Of a stretch of 64,000 bases of DNA, positions 9,243 to 16,723 are shown piece after piece (the first letter of the stretch is position 1; each line of letters starts with the position of its first letter). Source of the DNA: Gammaproteobacteria bacterium (GTDB lineage Bacteria; Pseudomonadota; Gammaproteobacteria; GRL18); NCBI GenBank assembly GCA_016744995.1, contig JADGDG010000009.1, positions 62,001-126,000 of the forward strand, read 5' to 3'. The notes beneath the pieces are model-generated. The model saw only the letters and a list, made by a program, of their open reading frames with translations. It was not told where the DNA came from and made no database searches. Both the position numbers and the translations under genes were made by a program.

Positions 9243-9249
9243 GGTCATT

Positions 9250-9516
9250 ATGATTGAAGTAAAGGTATTAGGTCCGGGTTGTAAAAATTGTCAAACAACC
9301 CATAAGTTGATAGAAAATGTTACCAGTGAAAACGGTATAAGCATAACCCTTGAAAAAGTAGAGGATATGGCAGAGATCATGTCTTATGGGATCATGTCTA
9401 CACCCGGGGTGATTGTTGACGGAAAAATTGCCCATGCTGGAGGCATTCCAGACAAGAAGACTATCTTGTCCTGGTTTAAATCAAGCTGCTGTCCAGCTGA
9501 TGATAACTGCTGTTAA
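9250..9516 (+). CDS. Small thioredoxin-fold protein, CxxC type
   Basis: 88 residues. VKVLGPGCKNCQTTHKLIE holds the redox CKNC motif (Cys 11 and 14), and MSTPGVIVDGKI carries the cis-Pro of the fold near residue 53. It matches the small redox-active disulfide family often found beside PF03773 permeases. The C-terminus adds an unusual CCPADDNCC tail with four more cysteines, which may bind a metal or metalloid. It lies 7 nt after the permease gene, so it is co-transcribed and probably helps load or reduce the permease substrate. Confidence 0.85.
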   Translation: MIEVKVLGPGCKNCQTTHKLIENVTSENGISITLEKVEDMAEIMSYGIMSTPGVIVDGKIAHAGGIPDKKTILSWFKSSCCPADDNCC

Positions 9517-9558
9517 AACAGTATCATCAATCTTATACGGTTGCATAAGGATGACTCT

Positions 9559-9927
9559 ATGCTAGTTCCTGATGACTTTACCCACTCCATTGCTGATTCA
9601 ACCCGGCTGAGAATATTGGTATTACTTATTCAACTGGATGAATTATGTGTTTGCCAACTGACGGATGCCATTGATGTACTACAGCCCAAGATGTCTCGTC
9701 ACCTCAGCATATTACGCAAGAATAATATCTTACTGGACAGACGTGAAGGATTGTGGATTTTCTATCGCTTACATCCTGAGCTGCCTATCTGGGCCTATAA
9801 AACATTACAGGCATTATCTTCAGGGTGCCTGACTCTTCAGCCTTATCGAGATGATATTCTCCGGGTCAAAAAGGCAGACGCCTGTTTACCCAATGGCTAT
9901 CGCATCAAAGTACAAGATGACTCGTAA
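9559..9927 (+). CDS. ArsR/SmtB family metalloid-responsive repressor
   Basis: 122 residues with a winged-helix fold. DSTRLRILVLL begins the domain, ELCVCQLTD near residue 32 is the classic ELCVC metalloid-sensing motif, and QPKMSRHLSILRKNNIL is the recognition helix region. It probably represses the permease/thioredoxin operon and perhaps the neighbouring selenium genes until As(III) or a related soft metalloid binds the cysteines. ATG 9559 with AAGGA upstream is preferred over TTG 9541. A paralogue with the same ELCVC motif lies at 37286-37654. Confidence 0.9.
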   Translation: MLVPDDFTHSIADSTRLRILVLLIQLDELCVCQLTDAIDVLQPKMSRHLSILRKNNILLDRREGLWIFYRLHPELPIWAYKTLQALSSGCLTLQPYRDDILRVKKADACLPNGYRIKVQDDS

Positions 9928-9955
9928 GTGATTATTAATACGAGACGATTTCCAA

Positions 9956-11305
9956 ATGAATAATAAAGATGATCTGATTCATGAGCTAAACAATACTCAG
10001 CAAAAAATTGTCGCTTTAATCAATACACTTTCTGATGATGAACTAAAAATTCCTTATCATCCCGGGGTTAATCCTCCCTTGTGGGAAGTGGGCCATGCTG
10101 CTTTTTTCTTTGAAATATTTATTCTTAAGGCTCTGGATCAGGCGCAATCATTTAATCCTGCTATGGATGATATCTGGGACTCTTTCAATATTGACCATGA
10201 AGATCGCTGGGATCCTGGCGTCGTGCCTTCAAAAAAAGAGACGCTTGATTATATTGAAGAAATTCATCAGAGGATCCTCTCAAGAATTGAAAACAAAGAA
10301 CTCATTCAGGATGATCTGTATCTCTATAAGTACGCTATCTTTCATCAGAATATGCATATTGAATCCCTGATCTGGGCACGGCAAACAGTGGCCTATTCCA
10401 AAATGGTTTTTCCCTCAGTTGAGTGTGCAGATACAACACAAGCCGCCATTTCTGCTGATAAGGAGATGTCACCCGGTGATGCCGACATTCCAGCAGGATG
10501 CTATGTCATTGGAATGCCTGCTGGCTCAGAGCTTTTTGCAACTGATGATTTTGCCTTTGACACTGAAAAGCCCCGTTTTGAAATCAATATTGATGGCTTC
10601 AGTATTTCAAAAACACTGGTTTCCAATCAGGAGTTTCTGAGCTTTGTTGAGGACGGAGGTTATGATAATGAACAACTCTGGAGCTGGGGTGGTAAAAAGT
10701 GGCTGAGAACAGAGCTAAATACCGCCACCCCGCCTGATAAAAACATGACCCTACCAAAACACCCCCTGTATTGGAAGCAGGAAAATGGACATTGGCTGGA
10801 GCGTCATTTTGACCAATGGTTAGCACTGCTTCCTGATCACCCGGTTATGCATATTTCCTTTTGGGAAGCCGAAGCCTTCTGTAACTGGGCAGGACGTCGA
10901 TTGCCCACAGAATATGAATGGGAAGTTGCGGCATTAAATAACCAGAAAGGGCAGCCGTTCAAGAAATTTCCGTGGGGTAATACTATGGATGCCAGCAAAG
11001 TTGATATGAATGGCATTCACCTGGCACATGTACCGGTATCTGCTTATCCGGAAGGGGAGAGTGACTTTGGTTGTCGTCAAATGCAGGGCACTGCATGGGA
11101 GTGGACATCCAGCCAGTATCTGCCCTATGACGGATTTACCATTGATATGTACCCGTATATGTCCACTTTGCAGTTTGGTTATCACAAAACCACCAAGGGT
11201 GGCTCTTGTGCGACATCCTCCATCCTTATTCGCGGTACTTACCGTCAGGCCTATTTACCTGACAGAACAGATGCCTTTGTTGGCTTTCGTACTTGCGCAC
11301 TTTGA
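9956..11305 (+). CDS. EgtB/SenA-like nonheme iron synthase (C-S or C-Se bond to histidine)
   Basis: 449 residues: an N-terminal DinB-like domain (1-150) and a C-terminal FGE-sulfatase fold (about 175-449). The presumed iron ligands are His47 (in WEVGHAAFF) and His130/His134 in FHQNMHIES, the HxxxHxE arrangement of EgtB, OvoA and SenA. The HIESLIWARQTVAY stretch and the NPPLWEVGH start resemble SenA/EgtB-related proteins more than canonical OvoA, whose GIEHERIHLETS motif is absent. These enzymes use O2 to join a sulfur or selenium donor to a histidine derivative. SenB and SelD nearby suggest a selenosugar donor, and the OvoA-type methyltransferase directly downstream suggests an ovothiol-like product. 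Ergothioneine EgtB is less likely because no EgtD is seen. Confidence 0.85.
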   Translation: MNNKDDLIHELNNTQQKIVALINTLSDDELKIPYHPGVNPPLWEVGHAAFFFEIFILKALDQAQSFNPAMDDIWDSFNIDHEDRWDPGVVPSKKETLDYIEEIHQRILSRIENKELIQDDLYLYKYAIFHQNMHIESLIWARQTVAYSKMVFPSVECADTTQAAISADKEMSPGDADIPAGCYVIGMPAGSELFATDDFAFDTEKPRFEINIDGFSISKTLVSNQEFLSFVEDGGYDNEQLWSWGGKKWLRTELNTATPPDKNMTLPKHPLYWKQENGHWLERHFDQWLALLPDHPVMHISFWEAEAFCNWAGRRLPTEYEWEVAALNNQKGQPFKKFPWGNTMDASKVDMNGIHLAHVPVSAYPEGESDFGCRQMQGTAWEWTSSQYLPYDGFTIDMYPYMSTLQFGYHKTTKGGSCATSSILIRGTYRQAYLPDRTDAFVGFRTCAL

Positions 11306-11353
11306 TAAAAATCAATATCTACTTATTTAAAATAATACATACAGGATTTATTT

Positions 11354-12103
11354 ATGAATATAAACCCCTATGAAACTGATGAACTGGTTGCACAATATCT
11401 GGATTTCCACTATGGAAACAGCCACTTTGATGTAAAAAACTATCCTGAAAAGTGCGCCGAACTCTGTCTTCAGCTAATGGCAAAAGACAGTAAAAGAAAA
11501 GCGCTGGATTTAGGCTGTGCAGTAGGGCGAACCTCCTTTGAACTGGCGCGTGAATTTGATGAGGTCATTGGTGTTGACCTGTCGGCCCGTTTTATTGAGT
11601 GTGCAACACAACTAAAAGAAAAGAGCAGTCTGCCTTATAGTGTCACGGATGAAGGTGAGTTAAGCACTTTACATACGGCTCAATTAAACGATCGCCAACT
11701 GCAGCAGATAAAAGGCAAGGTGTCATTTTATCAGGAAGATGCCTGCAATCTGGGGGCGCATCATCAGGATTATGATCTGATTTTTGCCGGTAACCTATTG
11801 GATCGTTTGCACAATCCAGAACAATTTTTAAGCTCGGTTCATCAATATTTATCTATGGATGGTATATTAGTGATGAGTTCGCCTTATACACTATTAGAGG
11901 AATATACCCCTCGTGAAAACTGGATCGGCGGGTATCGTGTCGATGAAAAAAATATTACGGTATTAGAGGGCATTAAAAAAGTATTGGATGCTCACTTTAT
12001 TATGATAAATAAACCGCTTGATGTGCCATTTGTGATCCGCGAAACCAGGCGTAAATTTCAGCATACGATTGCACAATTAACGAGTTGGAAGCGGATCCGT
12101 TGA
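11354..12103 (+). CDS. OvoA C-terminal-type imidazole N-methyltransferase (stand-alone)
   Basis: 249 residues, closely resembling the methyltransferase domain normally fused to OvoA (4-mercaptohistidine N1-methyltransferase). Diagnostic pieces are an opening NPYETDELVAQYLDFHYG, motif I ALDLGCAVGRTSFELA near residue 56, AGNLLDRLHNPEQFL near 157, SSPYTLLEEYTP near 177 and PFVIRETRRKFQHTIAQL near the end. It would place a methyl group on the imidazole nitrogen of a 5-thiol or 5-selenol histidine. It follows the SenA-like gene by 48 nt with AGGA before the ATG, so the two act as a split OvoA-like pair. Confidence 0.9.
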   Translation: MNINPYETDELVAQYLDFHYGNSHFDVKNYPEKCAELCLQLMAKDSKRKALDLGCAVGRTSFELAREFDEVIGVDLSARFIECATQLKEKSSLPYSVTDEGELSTLHTAQLNDRQLQQIKGKVSFYQEDACNLGAHHQDYDLIFAGNLLDRLHNPEQFLSSVHQYLSMDGILVMSSPYTLLEEYTPRENWIGGYRVDEKNITVLEGIKKVLDAHFIMINKPLDVPFVIRETRRKFQHTIAQLTSWKRIR

Positions 12104-12171
12104 GCACTCACTGAACTCAGCTACAGGTTATTTTTTATAGTCACTTTTTTATAAACACCAGACTGGCCTGC

Positions 12172-12456
12172 TTATTCTGCTGAACTTTGCTCAGCAGTAT
12201 CATCTTTGTTCAGCCAGTATTTGTTTACCAGGTGATAGGCGACAATGCCTATGATAACACCACCAGCTACTGAAGCATAAAAAGAATGGGCGGCAACAGC
12301 GGCTTTGGCGCAAGAGCAGAAACCTTTTGCAGCAGGCTTGCCTGCTGCTTTAGCTTTAGCCGCTGCGGCTTTAGTTATATCAGCAGACGTTGCGCAGGCT
12401 GTTTTAGTGTCCGCTGCAAGTCTTGCCAGAGCAGCTGCTTGGGATTCGGTAGCCAT
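12172..12456 (-). CDS. Small Ala-rich single-span membrane protein A
   Basis: 94 residues. The N-terminal half is rich in Ala and Lys (AAAAKAKAAGKPAAKGF), then CSCAKAAVAAHS, a hydrophobic span (about 60-78) and a YHLVNKYWLNKDD motif with an acidic tail. It is clearly paralogous to the gene at 12710-12988; the two are separated by a MITE-like element. I do not recognise the family. The short form, single helix and cysteines could suit an accessory subunit of a membrane transporter, but nothing here proves a role. Confidence 0.7.
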   Translation of the reverse strand: MATESQAAALARLAADTKTACATSADITKAAAAKAKAAGKPAAKGFCSCAKAAVAAHSFYASVAGGVIIGIVAYHLVNKYWLNKDDTAEQSSAE

Positions 12457-12487
12457 GTTATTTTCCTGTTTTGATTGTAAAAATAAA

Positions 12488-12669
12488 GTAACTACTCAGC
12501 GTATTCATCTTTCACCCGATTTCTGCGTTATTTTCGTACTCAAATGGTCACATATACTTATATGCTCACACAACGCCTGTGGCGCCCATAAAGGGCCGTG
12601 CGCCTCTTTGAGGTGCCGTAGGCATTGTGCCTTGAACTCGGGCAAAATCTAAACACGCTGAGTAGTTAC
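12488..12669. mobile_element. MITE-like element, copy 1 (182 bp)
   Basis: It begins GTAACTACTCAGCGTATT and ends AAACACGCTGAGTAGTTAC, an inverted repeat of about 19 bp with few mismatches. The centre has the stem CCTGTGGCGCC and a GTCACATATACTTATATG segment. There is no coding capacity. A related copy lies at 60817-60959, sharing AAAATCTAAA near the right end and the central GTCACATAT element. The two Ala-rich paralogues flank it. Confidence 0.75.
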
Positions 12670-12709
12670 AAAATAAATTTCAATATTTTAATTTTACCCT
12701 GAATTTTAT

Positions 12710-12988
12710 TCAGCAGCATTTATCTTTGTTCAGCCAATATTTACTCACCAGGTGATAGGCGGCAGCGCCTATGACAACACCACTGACTACTGAAAAGTAA
12801 AAAACATGGGCTACAACAGCAGCTTTAGCGTGATATGAAATGGCTTTGGTGTGATAGGAAAAGCCTTTTGCAGAGGGCTGGGCTGCTGCTTTAGCTTTAG
12901 CTGCTTTAGCTATATCAGCAGAAGTTGCGTCGACTGTTATAGTGTCTGCTGCAAGTCTTGCCAGGGCAGATTGGAATTCGCTAGCCAT
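12710..12988 (-). CDS. Small Ala-rich single-span membrane protein B
   Basis: 92 residues, paralogue of the protein at 12172-12456: both share ARLAADT, TSADI(T/A)KAA, a C-terminal hydrophobic helix and YHLV(N/S)KYWLNKD. Differences are a repeated YHTKAISYHAKAA segment in place of the CSC cysteines and a KCC terminus. The start at 12988 is chosen because the sequence similarity begins at MASEF, and an upstream in-frame extension lacks homology. Function unknown; tandem duplication within a compact cluster suggests a structural or accessory role. Confidence 0.7.
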   Translation of the reverse strand: MASEFQSALARLAADTITVDATSADIAKAAKAKAAAQPSAKGFSYHTKAISYHAKAAVVAHVFYFSVVSGVVIGAAAYHLVSKYWLNKDKCC

Positions 12989-13075
12989 GTTCTTTTCCTG
13001 TTTTAATTGTAGAAGGCTGCACTGATATAGCTCATATATCAATATTTTACCTTGGAGTTTATCAGACCCATACAT

Positions 13076-13372
13076 ATATTAATACATATATACCTTAATA
13101 TCTGTATGTATTAGCAGAAGCACCAGAAGCAAGTGCATTAGGCAAACATCAAAAATAGCACAATTATCGATTTATAGGTTGATAAGTATCATTGAATTGC
13201 CTATCATCAAAAAATATAGATATGTTTATCCATATCCATTGGATCACCTAAAGTATGTAAAGTATATATCTGTCCAGATAAACATTTACACTCAGTTATC
13301 CTGGATAATAATCAGAGTTTAGAGGGATCTAAATGACATTTATGTTTTTAACATTTTTTCGAGGACTTGATA
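13076..13372. other. AT-rich intergenic region
   Basis: Between oppositely oriented small genes. It holds alternating TA-rich tracts such as CATACATATATTAATACATATATACC and a ATAGATATGTTTATCCATAT partial dyad, probably promoters for the two divergent small genes. I see no ORF or clear RNA gene. Confidence 0.4.
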
Positions 13373-13594
13373 ATGGATCCTGTTAGCCAATATGTACTAT
13401 CAAAAGGGGCAGCTGCTTGTGCTACAAAAGCAGGCGCTGCTGCAAAAGCTTGCATGGCAAAATTCGGCACTGCAGCAAAATCAGCTTCGGCAAAAGGATC
13501 AGCTAAAGCAGCTACCTCAAAAACAGGAGTTGCCGCCTCCCGCAGTGATTGTGGCGCATCATGTGGAACCATTTCAGAAGCCGGAACACCCTGA
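13373..13594 (+). CDS. Small Ala/Lys/Ser-rich protein with cysteines
   Basis: 73 residues, made mostly of Ala, Lys, Ser and Gly with repeated AAKA-type steps (AGAAAKACMAKFGTAAKSA) and four cysteines, two of them in SDCGASCG. ATG 13373 has GAGGA upstream at good spacing. There is no membrane span, unlike the two Ala-rich neighbours, but the composition and Cys-Ala-Lys pattern resemble theirs, so the three may belong to one system. No family is recognised. Confidence 0.6.
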   Translation: MDPVSQYVLSKGAAACATKAGAAAKACMAKFGTAAKSASAKGSAKAATSKTGVAASRSDCGASCGTISEAGTP

Positions 13595-13657
13595 TTATCT
13601 TCCAGGTGAGCTAGTCATATCCATTAGCCAAAATTGAATTTTTCAGAAGGTATAAAA

Positions 13658-14731
13658 ATGCAAAACATAAGGTCTTACTTAGGTATCATTGAAGGTTTTT
13701 TTGGCCGCACCTGGTCAATGCAGGAGCGTCATGATTATGCCGGATTTTTGCAGGCTAACGGCTATCACTTTTATATCTATGCCCCAAAAGCCGATGCCTA
13801 TTTACGCCGCTCCTGGAGACAGGAGTGGCCTGCTGAGACCGCGGAACAACTCCAGGCCCTGGTTAATCATTATCATAGTCTGGGGCTAGATTTTGGTGTG
13901 GGTTTGAGCCCTTTTGAAGTTTATCAAAACTATGATAGTTTTGCCCGCAAACAGCTGCAGGATAAAGTAGCACGCTTAAATCGTCTGGGAATTGATATCC
14001 TGTGTGTGCTGTTTGATGATATGCAGGGCAATCAGCCCGATCTGGCTCAGACACAAGCGGCTATAGTGAAGGATGTGTTGGCTCAAACCTCAGCTAAGAA
14101 AGTCATTATGTGTCCTACCTATTATTCTTTTGATCCCCGACTGGAAAAACTATTTGGTGCGATGCCGGACAATTATTTTCAAGATCTGGGCAGAGAGTTG
14201 CCAGAGCAGGTTGATATTTTTTGGACAGGCCCTGAAATTTGCTCTACGGACTATCCGCAAGCGCACATGGAAAAAGCAATTCAGGCGTTAGGCCGCAAGC
14301 CATTTTTATGGGATAACTATCCCGTCAACGATGGTGCTGATATTTCCAGATTTCTATTTACCAAAGCTTTCACAAACCGCCCGGACTCTTTGGCTCAACT
14401 GACCACAGGTCATGCTGTCAATCCCATGAATCAACCCTGGCTTTCCCGTATTCCCCTGTACTCTCTTCCCCTGAGTTACTCTCAGGGTCGGCACTATGAT
14501 CCTGAAAAAGCACTGCAAGAGGGATTAACAATGTTGTGTGAAGAAAACCTTGCCCAACAGATATCAAAAGATGTTGAGTGTTTCCAGAATGAAGGCCTGG
14601 ACAGTATAGATACAGCGCAGAGTGAACAACTCATTGAGCAATACAGTCGATACGACAGCCCTTATACCAAAGAAATAATAGCCTGGCTGAAAGGTGAATA
14701 TGCCTTTGACAAAGAATGCCTGACGGGTTGA
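13658..14731 (+). CDS. GH84-like beta-N-acetylglucosaminidase domain protein
   Basis: 357 residues forming a TIM-barrel hydrolase. It opens with SYLGIIEGFFGRTWS, typical of the NAGidase (PF07555) family, and has the catalytic Asp pair in LCVLFDDMQGN (Asp120 and Asp121). MCPTYYSFDP and IFWTGPEICS follow in the expected order, and FLWDNYPVNDG near 220 matches the active-site Asn/Tyr loop. It probably removes GlcNAc from a glycan. There is no signal peptide, so it is cytoplasmic. ATG 13658 with AGAAGG upstream is preferred to a TTG at 13634. Confidence 0.85.
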   Translation: MQNIRSYLGIIEGFFGRTWSMQERHDYAGFLQANGYHFYIYAPKADAYLRRSWRQEWPAETAEQLQALVNHYHSLGLDFGVGLSPFEVYQNYDSFARKQLQDKVARLNRLGIDILCVLFDDMQGNQPDLAQTQAAIVKDVLAQTSAKKVIMCPTYYSFDPRLEKLFGAMPDNYFQDLGRELPEQVDIFWTGPEICSTDYPQAHMEKAIQALGRKPFLWDNYPVNDGADISRFLFTKAFTNRPDSLAQLTTGHAVNPMNQPWLSRIPLYSLPLSYSQGRHYDPEKALQEGLTMLCEENLAQQISKDVECFQNEGLDSIDTAQSEQLIEQYSRYDSPYTKEIIAWLKGEYAFDKECLTG

Positions 14732-15103
14732 TACTGAAACTTCGCTGTCCTTGCCGTAGTGTCGGTCAGCCTTACCTTCAGCCAGAGAAACGGGCATTAT
14801 CCGCCTGCTTTATAACATACATATTAAGCAATATATCAATCTTTCATCTTTAATAAAAACTTCAAAAAATGTCTTTAGTCATTATTTGTTATGAGATAGA
14901 ATAAGTACAGCAATACAGGGCAGTAAACGCATAACTTATTGATATTGTAGCAAATTAAACTTTAAAATATAAAGCTATAAATACAAATTTCTTGCAATCA
15001 ATAGATTAATTATCAAAAATAATAATATATATACATAAACATATATATATGATAGTGTATTAGCGCATAATATGCAGATATAAATACGCTGAGGGGGAAT
15101 ACT
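14732..15103. other. AT-rich intergenic region before polyamine operon
   Basis: 372 nt without a supported gene. The 5' part is ordinary composition and may carry the end of the glucosaminidase transcript; the rest is AT-rich with TA-alternating tracts (ATATATATACATAAACATAT). It ends with a strong SD, GAGGGGGA, before the speD-like ATG. No riboswitch is recognised. Confidence 0.4.
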
Positions 15104-15544
15104 ATGTCAGAAAAACGCAAACCATGGGGGCAGCATCTTGTATTGGATCTTGGTGGCTGTAATGAAAGCATCTGCCGCAAGGAAGATATCAGTAAGTTTG
15201 TCAAAGAGCTGGTCAAAGAAATCAAAATGGTAGCCTATGGTGAACCTGTTATTGTACACTTTGCCGAACACAGTTATGAAGCAGCGGGTTATTCGCTGGT
15301 ACAGCTAATAGAAACATCCGCTATCATGGGCCATTTTAGTGACAACAATCGTGATGCCTATCTGGATATTTTTTCCTGTAAAAGCATTGACAAGGATATG
15401 GCGATTAAGGTGGTAGAAAAGCATTTTTCTCCACAACAAATCCGTGCCGTTTTCCTGGAGCGAGGTATTGATTTGCCGCTTCAGTCACCATTTCAAGATC
15501 ACGATACCATCAGCCCCACTACAAACACACAACATGCACTTTAA
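15104..15544 (+). CDS. Atypical SpeD homologue (pyruvoyl-dependent decarboxylase)
   Basis: 146 residues of the AdoMet-decarboxylase fold: GQHLVLDLGGC at the start, GEPVIVHFAEH near 46, LIETSAIMGHF near 68 and AYLDIFSCKSID near 86. The expected pyruvoyl-forming serine is Ser72, with His77 and Cys92 in the expected places. The residue before the cleavage site is Thr, not the usual Glu of the ESH motif, which marks an atypical subgroup. Some SpeD homologues of this kind decarboxylate ornithine or arginine instead of AdoMet. Since the next genes make polyamines by the carboxynorspermidine route, which needs no decarboxylated AdoMet, a diamine-supplying role is plausible. It overlaps nspC by 11 nt. 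Confidence 0.75.
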   Translation: MSEKRKPWGQHLVLDLGGCNESICRKEDISKFVKELVKEIKMVAYGEPVIVHFAEHSYEAAGYSLVQLIETSAIMGHFSDNNRDAYLDIFSCKSIDKDMAIKVVEKHFSPQQIRAVFLERGIDLPLQSPFQDHDTISPTTNTQHAL

Positions 15545-16685
15545 CACGCCCTGTTATGTTATTGATGAACAACAATTATTAAAAAATCTGGAGAAAATCC
15601 AGTGGTTACGTAAGCACTCAGATATCAAGGCAGTACTGGCATTAAAATGTTTTTCCACCTGGCCAGTTTTTAAACTCATGCAATCCTATATGGATGGCAC
15701 TACAAGCAGTTCATTGTATGAAGCTAAACTGGGTTATGAAGAGTTTGGCAAAGAAGTACACGCTTATAGTGTGGCTTTTGCGCCAGATGAAATCCACGAC
15801 TTAAAGCAATATGCCAATAAAGTGATTTTTAATTCGGTTGAGCAATTAAAAACCTTTTATGCCGAACTGGATACAGTAGATATCGGTTTACGAATAAATC
15901 CGCACATCAGTTGTTCTGACTATGATCTGGCAGATCCTGCCCGTCAGTATTCACGACTGGGCGTTACCGATGACTCATCAGTAATGGCAATAGCACACTT
16001 AATCAATGGTGTCATGTTTCATTACAACTGCGAAAACAATGATTTCAATAATTTTTCTCAGCAACTGGATTATATTGGCAAAACCTATCATGATTTATTA
16101 CATCAACTTGACTGGGTAAGCCTGGGCGGTGGCATCTATTTTACTCTGGATGATTATCCTCTGGAAAAATTTGCTGCTAAATTAAAGGCATTCAGTGAGC
16201 AGTTTGGGATACAGATCTACCTCGAACCCGGAGAAACAGCAATAACCGGCTGTGCCAGTCTGGTGACGACGGTACTGGATATTGTCCACAATGAAATGGA
16301 CATTGCAATTGTTGACAGTTCAATAGAAGCACACATGCTGGACTTGCTGATTTACCAGGAATCCGCTGAAATTGAAAAAGTGCAGCATACTGAACAGAAT
16401 ACTAAAAGAATTACTGAACAGAGCAGCAATCAGCATGATAATTATCACTATATGATTGCCGGTAAGACCTGCCTTGCCGGGGACATCTTTGGTGAATATG
16501 ATTTTAATACCCCGTTACAAACAGGTGATCAGATTCATTTTTCTGATGCGGCAGGTTATACGATGGTCAAGATGAACTGGTTTAATGGTTTGAAAATGCC
16601 GTCTATTGTTATTAAGCGTCTGGATGGTCAATATGACACAGTAAAGACCTTTAACTATAGTGATTTTAAGCAAAATCTGGGATAA
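15534..16685 (+). CDS. nspC: Carboxynorspermidine decarboxylase
   Basis: 383 residues of the alanine-racemase-fold PLP decarboxylase family. The PLP lysine lies in KAVLALKCFSTWP near residue 25, HYNCENND near 163 and LGGGIYFTLDDYP near 194 are NspC-like, and the active-site Cys is in AGKTCLAGDIFG near 316. It decarboxylates carboxynorspermidine or carboxyspermidine to norspermidine or spermidine. A polar insertion near 285-305 (rich in Glu, Gln and Asn) is longer than I would expect for the family. ATG 15534 overlaps the speD-like stop, indicating translational coupling. Confidence 0.9.
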   Translation: MHFNTPCYVIDEQQLLKNLEKIQWLRKHSDIKAVLALKCFSTWPVFKLMQSYMDGTTSSSLYEAKLGYEEFGKEVHAYSVAFAPDEIHDLKQYANKVIFNSVEQLKTFYAELDTVDIGLRINPHISCSDYDLADPARQYSRLGVTDDSSVMAIAHLINGVMFHYNCENNDFNNFSQQLDYIGKTYHDLLHQLDWVSLGGGIYFTLDDYPLEKFAAKLKAFSEQFGIQIYLEPGETAITGCASLVTTVLDIVHNEMDIAIVDSSIEAHMLDLLIYQESAEIEKVQHTEQNTKRITEQSSNQHDNYHYMIAGKTCLAGDIFGEYDFNTPLQTGDQIHFSDAAGYTMVKMNWFNGLKMPSIVIKRLDGQYDTVKTFNYSDFKQNLG

Positions 16686-16723
16686 ATTTTCCCTGTTTAT
16701 AGTATATATATGGAATGTCTTAA

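Noticed and set aside
9956..11305. Ergothioneine EgtB as the function of the synthase
   Set aside because: No EgtD-type methyltransferase or EgtE is evident beside it, and the neighbour is an OvoA-type methyltransferase; kept only as an alternative.
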